Part shown: positions 32,298 to 44,106 of the stretch, piece by piece
Layout of the letters: each line of letters starts with the position of its first letter
Numbering within the stretch: position 1 is the first letter of the stretch
NCBI GenBank assembly: GCA_947503365.1
Contig: CANNDT010000001.1
Span: forward strand, 1 to 64,000
Direction: 5' to 3'
Length of the DNA: 64,000 nt
Source: CANNDT01 sp945876205
GTDB taxonomy: Bacteria > Acidobacteriota > Vicinamibacteria > Vicinamibacterales > UBA2999
The notes under the pieces: generated by a model
What the model was told of the DNA's origin: nothing
Databases searched by the model: none
Seen by the model: the letters and a program-made list of their open reading frames with translations, nothing else
Position numbers and translations under genes: made by a program

Positions 32298-33038
32298 ATG
32301 GAACTGACTGACCGGGTCGCTCTGATTACCGGAGGCAAACGCATAGGGGCGGTCGTGGCCACCGAGCTGGCACGGCGCGGCGCCGACGTCGCGCTGGTCT
32401 ATCGAACCTCCCGCACCGAAGCCGACGAAACGGCCGGTGCGGTACGCGAATTGGGCCGGCGCGCGGTCGTTCTGCAGGCGGATTTGCAGCAGCCTGACGC
32501 CGGCGACCGGGTGGTCGAGGAGGCGGTGGCGGCCCTGGGACGCCTCGACGTCCTCGTCAACATGGCGTCGGTCTACCAGCACAAAGCGATGGATTCGCTG
32601 GAAGTCGCCGACTGGGACACCCAGATGGCCGTGGACCTTCGCGCCGTCTGGCTGTGCGCCAGGGCCGCCGTGCCCCACATGCGGCGGCTTCGCGGCGGCC
32701 GCATCATCAACTTCTCAGACTGGGTCGCGCGCAGCGGGCGTCCGCGGTATGTCGGCTACCTCCCGTACTACGTCGCGAAGGCCGGCGTGATCGCGCTGAC
32801 CGAGGCCCTCGCGCTCGAGCTCGCGGCCGATCAGATTCTGGTGAACGCGGTGGCCCCCGGGCCGATCGTTGCGCCTGAGGGGACCACTGACGAGGACTTT
32901 GCCAGCGTGGAGCGCGCCACGCCGGTGGGTCGTTGGGGTGGAGAGTTAGAGATCGCGAAGGCCGTGATCGCCCTGGCCGAAAGCGACTTCATCACGGGCG
33001 AGACCCTCCGCGTCGACGGTGGGCGGCATCTCAAGTAG
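32298..33038 (+). CDS. Short-chain dehydrogenase/reductase, pteridine-reductase-like
   Basis: 246 residues, a single SDR Rossmann domain. The cofactor loop reads LITGGKRIGAVVATELARRG (TGG-x-RIG rather than TGxxxGIG), like pteridine reductases and FolM. NMAS replaces NNAG, the catalytic Ser is in INFSDWVARSG, and the YxxxK site is in YYVAKAGVIALTEALA. A DGG cofactor-side ending is present (TLRVDGGRHL). The acceptor is unknown. It is convergent with an MTHFR-like gene, which makes a folate/pterin link tempting, though both genes are only relatives of the folate enzymes. Confidence 0.85.
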   Translation: MELTDRVALITGGKRIGAVVATELARRGADVALVYRTSRTEADETAGAVRELGRRAVVLQADLQQPDAGDRVVEEAVAALGRLDVLVNMASVYQHKAMDSLEVADWDTQMAVDLRAVWLCARAAVPHMRRLRGGRIINFSDWVARSGRPRYVGYLPYYVAKAGVIALTEALALELAADQILVNAVAPGPIVAPEGTTDEDFASVERATPVGRWGGELEIAKAVIALAESDFITGETLRVDGGRHLK

Positions 33039-33099
33039 CTGGGTCGCTCGGTAGCTGGGTGGCTGGGGCAAGCGGACCCGCCCGTGCAACCGTGGGCCC

Positions 33100-33954
33100 T
33101 TACGCGAGCGCTCCGACGCGTTCGAGGATGGCGTTGAGCGTTGAAGCTGCGCTCAGGAGCGGCAGGTTGCTGATGTAGAAGTGGCGCGCGCCGATGTCCA
33201 TCATCGCTCGCAGCGTCCGCGCGCACACCTCGATCGGCGTAGCGCCCGCGGCGAACTCAGCCGCGAGTGGCTCAACCGGTACCGGCAGGAACTGACTCAA
33301 CACTCCCAGTGTCTTCGGATTGGCGCTGCGGTAATAGAACACCCCGAACATCCCCGGCAGGTGATCGAGCCCGCGCCGGCGCGCCTCGTTGACGAAGCGC
33401 TCCACTGGCGCCACGTCCAGGTGACTGACGATCTGCGTGAGATAGAACTCGGCCGTGAACGCCTCGTCTGACAGGTAATCCACCTGGTGCGACGCGTCGC
33501 CGTAGGGATTGGCCCAGCCGCCCAGGTTCAGCCGCGGCTCACGCGCCCGGATTTCGCGGCGCAGCTCCCACGCATGGTTCACGCACCGCGGACGGCCGAC
33601 GCTCTTGTCGCCGCCGAGGACGACGAGCGCGGGGAACCCGTCCTGCCACGCCTGCTCGGCGTACCCGAGACAGAAGTCGAGCGAATGCTTGGTCGTCAGA
33701 AACGGGACGACGTGATCGCGCGGCGCATCGCGTCCAAGATTCGTGACGAGATGCCGCAGGTTGTGTTCCTCCTCGGTGCCGACGGCGCTGTCGGTGAGAA
33801 ACACCGCGACGTCCTGCCGCGTGAGCGACTTGACCGCGTGGTACATGTCGATCCACGCGTCCATGCCTTCACTCGAGTCGAGCTCCGCCCGCGGGGGACG
33901 GAGCTCGGCCGCGATGACGCTGTTGGCAGACCGCAGCGAGTCGAGCAAGGTCAC
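33100..33954 (-). CDS. Methylenetetrahydrofolate reductase-like protein
   Basis: 284 residues, close to the ~290 of MetF. It has the barrel-type opening (NSVIAAELRPPRAEL), a mid segment ALVVLGGDKSVGRP corresponding to the MetF RGD-P loop, GGWANPYGDAS where MetF has the PEGHP loop, and EFYLTQIVSHLD matching the FxxTQxFF strand. The C-terminal DIGARHFYISNLPLLS is also MTHFR-like. Altered loops around the FAD/folate pocket mean the exact reaction is uncertain. Its start overlaps the DPP-IV stop by four bases (33951-33954), so it is co-translated behind a secreted peptidase, an odd pairing. Confidence 0.65.
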   Translation of the reverse strand: MTLLDSLRSANSVIAAELRPPRAELDSSEGMDAWIDMYHAVKSLTRQDVAVFLTDSAVGTEEEHNLRHLVTNLGRDAPRDHVVPFLTTKHSLDFCLGYAEQAWQDGFPALVVLGGDKSVGRPRCVNHAWELRREIRAREPRLNLGGWANPYGDASHQVDYLSDEAFTAEFYLTQIVSHLDVAPVERFVNEARRRGLDHLPGMFGVFYYRSANPKTLGVLSQFLPVPVEPLAAEFAAGATPIEVCARTLRAMMDIGARHFYISNLPLLSAASTLNAILERVGALA

Positions 33955-36200
33955 GGCGCCTGCCGTGCCGTCACGCCACTCGGCCGCGTATCTGGTCCCA
34001 CCGTCCGCATCACGAAGTCGAACATCGTCTGTCGAAGGTGCAGGTTGAGCCGCGGATCGCCGATGCCGTGGCGCGATTGTGGATAGAGCATCATCTCGAA
34101 CGACTTTCCCGCTTGCTCGAGCTCGTAAATGAATTGCACCGAGTTCTGCATGTGCACGTTGTCATCCATCGTGCCGTGCAGCAGCAGCATGCGTCCATGA
34201 AGATTCGCGGCGGCAAACCGCGGCGCGCTCTTTCGATACCCGTCGGCGTTGTGCTCCGGCGTCTTCATGTACCGCTCGGTATAGACCGTGTCGTAATCAC
34301 GCCAATCGGTGACGGGGGCGCCGACGATGCCCGCGGACCAGCTCGTGCTGTGCGTGAGCGCGTAGGCCGTCATGAAGCCGCCGAAGCTCCAGCCGCTGAG
34401 CACGATACGGGTTGGGTCGATGTACGGCTGCCCCTTCAACCAGGTGACGCCGTCCTCGAGATCGCGCAGCTCGTGCTCGCCAAAGTTCCCGTACACCGGC
34501 CACTGTGACTCGGCGCCCTTGCCGCTGGCGCTGCGGTTATCGAGCAACCAGACGACGACGCCGTGCTGCGCGAGCAGCTGGTGGAACAGGTAGGTCGAGC
34601 CACCCCATTCATTTCTCACCACCGCCGCCGTCGGCCCCGCGTACGTGAGCTGATACACCGGATAGCGGCGCGACGGGTCGAAGTCGGCCGGCCTGATGAT
34701 CATGCCGTCCATCACGAAGCCGTCGCGCGCTTTCACTTCGACGAACTCAGGCTTGGACAGCGAGAAGTCCGAGAGCGCCTGCACGCGATTGGCGCTGATC
34801 ACTCGCACCTCCGCGCCATCGGCGCTGTGCAGGCGCACCTGCGTCGGCGTCGTGACGTCGTTCCAGCGATCGATGTAACGCGTGTACGCCGGATTGAAGC
34901 TCGCCGAATGCGTTCCGTCGGTACGGGAGAGGCGCGTCATCGCACCGCCGTCCAATCCGATCCGGTAGATGTCGGTATCGATGTGACGCCGGGCGCCGGA
35001 ACTGAAATACACGGCCCGCGACGTTTCATCCACGCCGTAGAGTGTGCGCACGTCCCACCGGCCGCTCGTCACCTGGCGAACCTGCGTGCCGTCAGGCCGG
35101 TACTGGTACAGGTGCTTGAATCCGCTGCGCTCGCTGAACCACAGGAACGAGCCGTCCTTCAACCAGACCGGATTCCCGTTCTCGTTGACCCACGCCTTCG
35201 TCGTCTCGCGCAGCACCTTGCGCGGCCGGCCGGACGCGGGGTCGGCGACATTCAGGTCGAGCCACGTCTGCTCGCGGTCCTGCACCTGGAACACGATCTG
35301 CCCGCCCGGCGCCCAGCCAACGTTGACGATGAGAAAGTCGCCGGCGGCGTAGGACGAGAGATCGACCCACGACGGTGCGCCGCCGGTCGTGCCACCGAGG
35401 CCGAGCCGCACCGTCGGATTGGGGTCGCCAGCCTTCGGATAGTCGGTGACCTCGAGCTCAGGGCGATACGGGATGTGGTCGACGACCGTGTACTCCGGAA
35501 CCGGGCGTTCGTCGAGCTGCAGAAATGCGACGCGCGTGGAATCGGGGCTCCACCAGTAGGCGCGAAACCGTCCGCGCCCGTAGATCTCCTCCTGGTACAG
35601 CCAATCGAGCTTGCCGTTCAGGATCTCCTTACCACCGTCGGTCGTCACCGCCTGTTCGCGCAGCGACGCGACGTCGACGAGATACAGGTTGTTGCCGCGC
35701 ACGAACGCGACCCGGCGGCCGTCTGGGCTGAACGTCGCTTCCTCCTCCGCTCCCGCAGCGGCGGTCAGGCGCACCGCGCGGTTGGAGGGGATGTCGTAGG
35801 AATACAGGTCATCGTCGATCGTGAACAGCGCCGCCGTGCGCGCGGCGTTGAGCGTGAAGTCGCTGGACCGCGCCATGCGCGACGCCTCGTCTCGCGACAT
35901 GCCGGGAATGGCCGCGAGCGCGGCCTGCATCCGCGACTGATCGAAGAAGGGCGCCGTCCGGCCGGAGACCGCGTCAACCTTCAGCCATTCGACACCGCCC
36001 CGTTCCGCGCGCGGCGCGACCAGGTAGCTGTCGGCGTCGAGCCAGGTGATGTCGGGGGACGCGGTGCCGCTGAAGTTGATGCGTGCCTGCGGGTCGTAGA
36101 CGAGGTCGACGGTCAGTCCGCGTTGCGGCGCCTGCGCCCCGAGGGAGGCCGTGAGGCTGAGGAGGCCTATGGCCAGGAACGCGGCAAATCGTGAAGCCAT
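33951..36200 (-). CDS. Secreted dipeptidyl peptidase IV (S9B)
   Basis: 749 residues with a signal peptide (FAAFLAIGLLSLTASLGAQ). A beta-propeller DPPIV_N domain spans ~60-470 (FSPDGRRVAFVRGNNLYLVD, KLDWLYQEEIYGRG with the double-Glu substrate-anchoring motif, FAWSPDS-like YWWSPDS). The alpha/beta hydrolase domain follows at ~490-740 with the nucleophile loop GWSFGGFMTAYAL, the Asp region LLHGTMDDNVH and the His region YPQSRHGI. It should cleave X-Pro or X-Ala dipeptides from peptides in the periplasm. A TAATCT box lies 6 bases before the ATG. Downstream it is coupled to the MTHFR-like gene. Confidence 0.92.
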   Translation of the reverse strand: MASRFAAFLAIGLLSLTASLGAQAPQRGLTVDLVYDPQARINFSGTASPDITWLDADSYLVAPRAERGGVEWLKVDAVSGRTAPFFDQSRMQAALAAIPGMSRDEASRMARSSDFTLNAARTAALFTIDDDLYSYDIPSNRAVRLTAAAGAEEEATFSPDGRRVAFVRGNNLYLVDVASLREQAVTTDGGKEILNGKLDWLYQEEIYGRGRFRAYWWSPDSTRVAFLQLDERPVPEYTVVDHIPYRPELEVTDYPKAGDPNPTVRLGLGGTTGGAPSWVDLSSYAAGDFLIVNVGWAPGGQIVFQVQDREQTWLDLNVADPASGRPRKVLRETTKAWVNENGNPVWLKDGSFLWFSERSGFKHLYQYRPDGTQVRQVTSGRWDVRTLYGVDETSRAVYFSSGARRHIDTDIYRIGLDGGAMTRLSRTDGTHSASFNPAYTRYIDRWNDVTTPTQVRLHSADGAEVRVISANRVQALSDFSLSKPEFVEVKARDGFVMDGMIIRPADFDPSRRYPVYQLTYAGPTAAVVRNEWGGSTYLFHQLLAQHGVVVWLLDNRSASGKGAESQWPVYGNFGEHELRDLEDGVTWLKGQPYIDPTRIVLSGWSFGGFMTAYALTHSTSWSAGIVGAPVTDWRDYDTVYTERYMKTPEHNADGYRKSAPRFAAANLHGRMLLLHGTMDDNVHMQNSVQFIYELEQAGKSFEMMLYPQSRHGIGDPRLNLHLRQTMFDFVMRTVGPDTRPSGVTARQAP

Positions 36201-36206
36201 TGCGTC

Positions 36207-36212
36207 AGATTA
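36207..36212 (-). promoter_or_regulatory. Candidate -10 box TAATCT for the DPP-IV gene
   Basis: Minus-strand TAATCT, 6 bases before the ATG at 36200; no Shine-Dalgarno fits between. Same layout as upstream of kbl. Confidence 0.4.
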
Positions 36213-36236
36213 GCAGATCGCCTCCGCGCCTCTGAT

Positions 36237-37628
36237 ATGTTCAGGGTGTTGGCGACACTCACGTTTCTCGGCGCCGCGCGGACCGTGACCGGCTCCAAGT
36301 ACCTGCTCGAACACGACGGTACCCGAGTGCTGCTCGACTGCGGGCTGTTTCAAGGCCTCAAGGAGCTGCGCCTGCGAAATTGGGAAGAGTTCCCGGTGCC
36401 TCCCAGCTCGATTCACGCCGTCGTCCTGACCCATGCGCACCTGGATCACGTCGGATATCTGCCCCGCCTCGTGGCGCAGGGATTCCGGGGGCGCGCCTTC
36501 TGCACGGCCGGCACCGCGGATCTCTGCCGTCTGGTGCTGCCCGATTCAGCCCGCATCCAGGAAGAGGACGCGCGCCAGGCGAACAAGCACGGATATTCCA
36601 AGCACCACCCCGCGCTCCCTCTCTATACGGAGCCGGACGCGTCGCGCGCGCTCACGCAGCTGCAGCCGATGGGATATCAGCGCGCGATTGAAGTCGCGCC
36701 GGGGATCACCGCGGAATTCATTCCGGTCGGCCATCTGCTCGGAGCGGCCTACGTCGTGGTTCGGCTCGCGCACGGGCGCAGCATTCTTTTCGGCGGCGAC
36801 CTTGGCCGCTACAACCGCCCGGTTCTGCAGGACCCCTCCGACGCCACGAGCGTCGACGTCGCGCTGGTGGAGTCGACATACGGTGACCGCGATCACCCTG
36901 TTGATGACCAGGGGGAACAGCTTGCCGAGGTCATTCGCGACACGGTGCGGCGCGGCGGAAGGCTGATCGTCCCGTCGTTCGCGATCGGACGCGTCGAAGA
37001 GCTCTTGTACTGGGTGCGGCGGCTGGAGCAGGAGCATCGCATTCCCGCGCAGCCGGTGTACGTCGACAGTCCGATGGCGACCGAGGCGCTGCGGTTCTAC
37101 TCGAACCGCGTCGCCGAACTCGACGCGGACATGCGGCCGACACAGAAGTCGGTCGCGGTCTTCGCCACCGCGCGATTCCAGGCGGTCGCGTCGGTGCAGC
37201 AGTCGAAGAAGCTCACGGCCAGCCGCCGGCCGGGCATTGTCATCTCGGCGAGCGGGATGGCCACAGGCGGACGCGTACTCCATCATCTGGCGGCGGCGTT
37301 GCCCAACCCGAGGAATACCGTGTTGTTTGTCGGCTATCAGGCCCCCGGCACGCGGGGCCGTGCGCTGGTGGACGGCGCGACGGAGGTCAAGATCCATGGC
37401 CAGATGGTGCGTGTGGCCGCGCGCATGGCCAGGATCGACTCGATGTCGGCACACGCGGACCGCGGGGAGATTCTTCGCTGGCTGGGAACGTTCCCGGCCC
37501 CTCCCGGCAAGATGTATCTGGTTCACGGCGAACCGGCGTCGCTCGATGCATTGAAGGCGCTCGTCGTCGAACGATTGAAGTGGACCACTCCCATCTCCCC
37601 CCAGCACAAGGAGCGCGTCGAGATCTAA
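36237..37628 (+). CDS. MBL-fold beta-CASP ribonuclease
   Basis: 463 residues. The metallo-beta-lactamase motifs are TFLGAARTVTGSKYLLEHDG at the N-terminus, HAHLDHVGYLPRL (~63-75, zinc-binding), a later VGHLLGAAYVVV and GGDLGRYNRP. The beta-CASP part contains VESTYGDRDHP, PSFAIGRVEELLYWV and the RxxKxHGxxV-type TEVKIHGQMVRVAARM, ending with SMSAHADRGEILRWLGTF (KH-motif His). This is the RNA-processing exonuclease family (RNase J/CPSF-like without the C-terminal tail). A GTG at 36246 is an alternative start. The next gene starts in a TAATG overlap. Confidence 0.92.
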   Translation: MFRVLATLTFLGAARTVTGSKYLLEHDGTRVLLDCGLFQGLKELRLRNWEEFPVPPSSIHAVVLTHAHLDHVGYLPRLVAQGFRGRAFCTAGTADLCRLVLPDSARIQEEDARQANKHGYSKHHPALPLYTEPDASRALTQLQPMGYQRAIEVAPGITAEFIPVGHLLGAAYVVVRLAHGRSILFGGDLGRYNRPVLQDPSDATSVDVALVESTYGDRDHPVDDQGEQLAEVIRDTVRRGGRLIVPSFAIGRVEELLYWVRRLEQEHRIPAQPVYVDSPMATEALRFYSNRVAELDADMRPTQKSVAVFATARFQAVASVQQSKKLTASRRPGIVISASGMATGGRVLHHLAAALPNPRNTVLFVGYQAPGTRGRALVDGATEVKIHGQMVRVAARMARIDSMSAHADRGEILRWLGTFPAPPGKMYLVHGEPASLDALKALVVERLKWTTPISPQHKERVEI

Positions 37629-39568
37629 TGCGACCGTATCTGCTCGAACGGGTTGACGACGTCGCCGTGGTCCAGGTCTATGCCGACGGCTTCCAATCGC
37701 TGGCGCTTCGCGAGAAGCTCCTGGTCTGGCACCTGTACCTCGCGGCGCTGGCTGGCCGGGACATCTTTTACGACCAGCGTTACGCGCATAATCTCGAGAT
37801 GCGCCGCGTGCTGGAGGAGGTCCTGACGCACGGCGAGGACGTCGACCCGCGCGTGCTCACGGAGATCCGGCGATACACCAAGCTGTTCTGGATCAATACC
37901 GGCCCGCACAACAACATCACGGCGCGCAAGGTTCTGTTGGCCGTGACCCGCGACGAGCTGCTCGCGGCCGTCAAGGCCGCTGCTGGCCGCGGCGCGCGGC
38001 TGCCGCCAGAACCTGGCGACACGCCGGCGCAGCTGGTCGATCGGCTCGCGCCGCTGTTCTTCGATCCCCTCGTCGACCCCATCGTCACCAACAAGTCGCC
38101 CGGGCCCGGCCGGGACATTCTCGAGTCGAGCGCCAATAACTTGTATGTGGGCGTGACGATGGGTGATCTCGAACAATTCGAAGAGAGTTACGGGCTCAAC
38201 TCGCGGCTCGTGAAGGGCGACGATGGATTGACCGAGGAGGTCTACCGGATCGGCGGGCGGTATGACGGCGAGATTCGGCGCCTGGTCGGCCACCTCGAGG
38301 ACGCGCTGCCGTTTGCCACTTCGTCAATGGCCGAGGCCTTGCGGGCATTGATCCGCTTCTACGAGACCGGACAGGACGAAGACCGCATCGCCTACGACAT
38401 CGCGTGGGTACGCGACCAGGATTCGCCCGTGGACACCATCAACGGATTCGTCGAGGTCTACATGGATCCGCGCGGCACGAAGGGCGCGTGGGAAGCGCTG
38501 GTCTACTACGTCAACGCCGAGAAGACGCGGAAGATCCAGACGATCGCGGCCAACGCCAAGTGGTTCGAGGATCACATGCCGTGGGAGCCGAAGTTCCGCA
38601 AGCCCGACGTGCGTGGCGTCACCGCCAAAGCGATCGATATCGTCGTCGAGACCGGCGACTCGGGCCCGCTGACGCCGATCGGGATCAACCTGCCGAACGA
38701 CCAGGCGATCCGCGAGCAGCACGGCAGCAAGTCAGTGTCGCTGTCGAACGTCAACGACGCGTACGAGCGCTCGACACCGGAGGCGATGCGCGAGGAATTT
38801 TCGTGGACTCCCGACGAGGCTGCGCGTGCGCGAACCTGGGGCGCTTTCTCACAGGAGTTGACCACCGAGATGCACGAGGTGATCGGCCACGGTTCCGGCC
38901 GCATGGCCGACGGCGTGACCGCGTCGCCGCACCACCTCCTCAAGGAATGCTTTTCCGCCATCGAAGAAGCGCGCGCGGATCTCGTCGCGCTCTACTTCGT
39001 CGCCGATTCGAAGCTGGTTGAACTTGACCTCGTGGACGCCGCAAGCCACGAAGAGATTGTCAGGGCGGAATACGAGAACTACGCCCGCAACGCGCTGCTG
39101 CAGCTGCGGCGTGTCCGCGAAGGCACGCAGATCGAAGAAGACCACATGCGGAATCGCCACCTGATCGTCAGCTGGTTGATGGCGCACACGTCGGCGATCG
39201 AGCGGCGAAGCCGCGATGGCAAGACCTATTTCGTGACGACCGACGCACAGGCGTTCCGCGCCGGGGTCGCCCAGCTTCTCGCCCAGGTGCAGCGGATCAA
39301 GAGCGAGGGCGACTACGAAGGCGCGCGGCTCCTGGTCGAGACCTACGGCGTGCACTTCGATCCCGCGCTTCGTGATGAAATTGTGCAGCGCGTCGACGCG
39401 CTGCAACTGCCGTCGTACACGGCATTCGTCATGCCGCGCCTCGAGGCCGTGCGCGGCGCCGGCGGTGAAATCGTCGACGTCGAGATCTCGTACCCCTGCG
39501 ACCTCGAGGCGCAGATGCTGGAGTACTCGGCGTTCGGACAGCACGACCGTCAGCTCACCTCGCTGTAG
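37628..39568 (+). CDS. Dipeptidyl peptidase III-like protein (M49)
   Basis: 646 residues. The zinc motif HEVIGH is at 416-421 (the HExxxH form with one extra residue), and the third ligand segment EEARADLV is at ~446-453, about 30 residues later, as in bacterial (Bacteroides-type) DPP III rather than the ~53-residue spacing of the animal enzyme. The rest is helical with no signal peptide, so it is cytoplasmic. It removes dipeptides from peptide N-termini. The start overlaps the RNase stop (TAATG, 37626-37630). Confidence 0.88.
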   Translation: MRPYLLERVDDVAVVQVYADGFQSLALREKLLVWHLYLAALAGRDIFYDQRYAHNLEMRRVLEEVLTHGEDVDPRVLTEIRRYTKLFWINTGPHNNITARKVLLAVTRDELLAAVKAAAGRGARLPPEPGDTPAQLVDRLAPLFFDPLVDPIVTNKSPGPGRDILESSANNLYVGVTMGDLEQFEESYGLNSRLVKGDDGLTEEVYRIGGRYDGEIRRLVGHLEDALPFATSSMAEALRALIRFYETGQDEDRIAYDIAWVRDQDSPVDTINGFVEVYMDPRGTKGAWEALVYYVNAEKTRKIQTIAANAKWFEDHMPWEPKFRKPDVRGVTAKAIDIVVETGDSGPLTPIGINLPNDQAIREQHGSKSVSLSNVNDAYERSTPEAMREEFSWTPDEAARARTWGAFSQELTTEMHEVIGHGSGRMADGVTASPHHLLKECFSAIEEARADLVALYFVADSKLVELDLVDAASHEEIVRAEYENYARNALLQLRRVREGTQIEEDHMRNRHLIVSWLMAHTSAIERRSRDGKTYFVTTDAQAFRAGVAQLLAQVQRIKSEGDYEGARLLVETYGVHFDPALRDEIVQRVDALQLPSYTAFVMPRLEAVRGAGGEIVDVEISYPCDLEAQMLEYSAFGQHDRQLTSL

Positions 39569-39594
39569 GTGTTCTCCAGCCACTTTCCAGGCCG

Positions 39595-40755
39595 ATGTTC
39601 TCCAGCCGCCTTCCACCGCAGACCGAGACCAACGAGCTGACGCGTGTGCTGGCAGGCCTGCGAGCGGCGGGCACGGCGATTGTCGATCTCACGGAGTCGA
39701 ATCCGACGCGCGCGGGCATCCCGTATCCGGAGGGGCTCCTGACCTCGCTCGGGCAGCCGGGGGCGCTCGAGTACGAGCCGCATCCCCTGGGACTGCCCTC
39801 GGCGCGCGCCGCCGTTGCCGCCGATCACCGCCGGCGCGGCGTCGACGTCGATCCGGCGCAGATCGCGCTGACCGCCAGCACCAGCGAGGCCTACAGCTGG
39901 TTGTTCAAGCTGCTCTGCAATCCCGGCGAGTGCGTGCTGGTGCCGCGACCCAGCTATCCGCTGTTCGAGCACCTGACGCGCCTCGAAGGGATCCGCGCCG
40001 AGCCGTACGACCTGGAGTACCACGGCCGATGGGAGATTGACGCGGGTCAGTTGCGCACGGCGCCCGGCGACGTGAAGGCAATCCTGGTCGTGTCGCCGAA
40101 CAATCCCACCGGGTCCTACATCTCAGCGGTCGAATTGGAACAGCTCTCCGGGGTGTGCCGCGATCGGGGATGGGCGCTGGTGGCTGACGAGGTGTTTGCC
40201 GACTACCCGCTCGACGAGTCGCAGCCGCTGACCGATATCGCCACCAAGTCAGGCGTGCTCTCATTCACGCTCGCGGGTCTTTCGAAATCGGTCGGCCTTC
40301 CGCAGGTGAAGCTGGGATGGATTGTGGCGGGCGGTCCCCCGGCGCAGCGTGACGCGGCGCTGGCGGCGCTTGAATTGATTGCCGACAGCTTCCTGTCGGT
40401 CGGCACGCCGGTGCAGCTCGCGTTGCCGGAGCTGCTTCGCCAGGGTGCCGGGATCCGGACGGCCATCCAGGTCCGTACGAGGGACAATCTCCAGGCGCTT
40501 CGCGACGCAGTCCGCCAATTTCCCGCGTGCGACGTCTTACGCGTCGATGGAGGTTGGGCGGCGGTGATCCGGGTACCGGCGACGCGAGGCGAAGAGCGGC
40601 TGGTGCTCGATCTGCTCGAGCGCGAGCACGTGCTGGTGCATCCCGGGTATTTCTTCGATTTCCGCAGCGAGGCGTTCATCGTCGTCAGCCTGTTGCCGGA
40701 TGCGGCCGTGTTTCGCGATGCGATCGCGCGCGTGCTGCGGTTCGCGGATTGCTGA
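39595..40755 (+). CDS. Pyridoxal-phosphate aminotransferase class I
   Basis: 386 residues, fold-type I. Seen: IVDLTESNPTRAGIPYP at the N-terminus, YEPHPLGLPSARAAVA, TASTSEAYSWLFKLLCNPGE, the PLP-binding SPNNPTGSYI, ADEVFADYPLDE and the Lys segment AGLSKSVGLPQVKLGWIVAG (~225-244). The C-terminus ends YFFDFRSEAFIVVSLLP. It looks like an aminotransferase acting on an amino acid or an intermediate such as histidinol phosphate; the sequence does not settle the substrate. It follows the M49 gene by 26 bases and precedes malQ; no clear operon role. Confidence 0.82.
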   Translation: MFSSRLPPQTETNELTRVLAGLRAAGTAIVDLTESNPTRAGIPYPEGLLTSLGQPGALEYEPHPLGLPSARAAVAADHRRRGVDVDPAQIALTASTSEAYSWLFKLLCNPGECVLVPRPSYPLFEHLTRLEGIRAEPYDLEYHGRWEIDAGQLRTAPGDVKAILVVSPNNPTGSYISAVELEQLSGVCRDRGWALVADEVFADYPLDESQPLTDIATKSGVLSFTLAGLSKSVGLPQVKLGWIVAGGPPAQRDAALAALELIADSFLSVGTPVQLALPELLRQGAGIRTAIQVRTRDNLQALRDAVRQFPACDVLRVDGGWAAVIRVPATRGEERLVLDLLEREHVLVHPGYFFDFRSEAFIVVSLLPDAAVFRDAIARVLRFADC

Positions 40756-42374
40756 CGGCAATGAAAGTGGCAGGCGGCGGCACTCACCTTGCAGATCCGC
40801 GAGTAACGGTATGACGCGCCCACGATCGATATCGCGCCGCGCGGGGGTACTCGTTCCGCTGTTCTCTCTCGCATCCACGCGCAGTTGGGGCATTGGGGAG
40901 ATCGGCGACATCGCGGATACCGCGCATTGGCTTGACGGGGCGGGGCAGCGGCTGCTGCAGCTGCTGCCGATCAATGAGATGCCGCCCGGGATCTCGTCGC
41001 CGTATTCCGCCCTCAGCGCCATGGCCATCGACCCGCAATTCATCACGCTCGATCACGTCGACGATTTCGTGGAGCTTGGCGGCGAACAGGCGCTCGAACC
41101 CGCGCTGCGCGCGCGCCTCGACGCGGTACGCATCGCGCCGCGCATCGATTACGACGCGGTACGGGATCTCAAGCAGATCGCGCTGCGCCGTTCGTTCCAG
41201 CGTTTCCGCAGCATCGAGTGGGCCTCCGGCACGCGCCGGGCCGCGGCATGCCGGGCCTACATCGCGGAGCAGGCGTGGTGGCTGGACGACTACGCCTTGT
41301 TCAGGGCGCTCCACGCGCGCCATGGTGAGCGGGCATGGACCGACTGGCCCGAGCCGCTCCGCAACCGCGAGCCGCAGGCGCTCGAACAGGCGCGTATCGA
41401 GCTTGCCGACGACATCCTCTACCGCCAATACCTGCAGTGGCTCGCCGGTGACCAGTGGGGCAATGCCCGCGAGGCCGCCGGCGACGTCGCCCTGCTGGGA
41501 GATCTGCCGTTCATGGTCAGCGGCGACAGCGCGGACGTCTGGGCGCGGCAGGACGAATTCAGGATGGACGCCTCGGTTGGCGTCCCGCCGGATGCGTTCA
41601 GCGACACCGGACAGGATTGGGGCCTGCCGGTCTATCGATGGGATGTCCTCGCCGAGCGCGACTTCGACTGGCTGCGCAACCACGCCAGGCGCAATGCCGA
41701 TCTCTTCGACGGCTACCGGGTCGATCATCTTGTCGGCTTCTACCGCACCTACTTCCGGCCGCACGCGGGGGGGGAGCCGCAGTTCACGCCGGCTGACCAG
41801 CCGTCGCAGGTCGCACTGGGCGAGCGCGTGCTCGGCGTCCTGCGCGAGCCTGGCGCCGAGATCATCGCCGAAGATCTCGGCGTCGTGCCTGATTTCGTCC
41901 GCGAATCGCTGGCGCGACTGTCAGTACCCGGCTACAAGGTGTTCCGCTGGGAGCGCGAGTGGAGCGTCGCGGGGCAGCCGTTCAAGGATCCCGTGGCGTA
42001 TCCCCCCTCGTCGGTCGCGACATCGGGCACGCACGACACCGAGCCGATGGTGATCTGGTGGGAAGGCGCGCCGCGCGAAGAGCGGGAAGCGGTGCTGGCG
42101 ATTCCGTCCGTGCGCAGCCGCCTGACGGACGAGGACATTGGCCGCGCGCTGGCCGTGCCGGACCCGCCGCCGCACGCCCTCCACGAGGCATTGATCGAAA
42201 CGCTGTACGCGTCGGGGTCCGACATCCTCATCCTGCCGATCCAGGATGTCTTTGGCTGGCGCGACCGGATCAATCAGCCCGCGACGGTCGGCGATGCAAA
42301 CTGGACGTGGCGGCTGCCGTGGCCGACCGATCGCCTGCGCACCGAGCCGACCGCCATCGCCGTCGCGGATCAGC

Positions 42375-44096
<1,722 letters not shown>

Positions 44097-44106
44097 CCGT
44101 CAATTA

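Noticed and set aside
33038..33075. Functional repeat TAGCTGGGT downstream of the SDR gene
   Set aside because: Two short copies only; similar words occur by the rmuC start, consistent with random or dispersed words.
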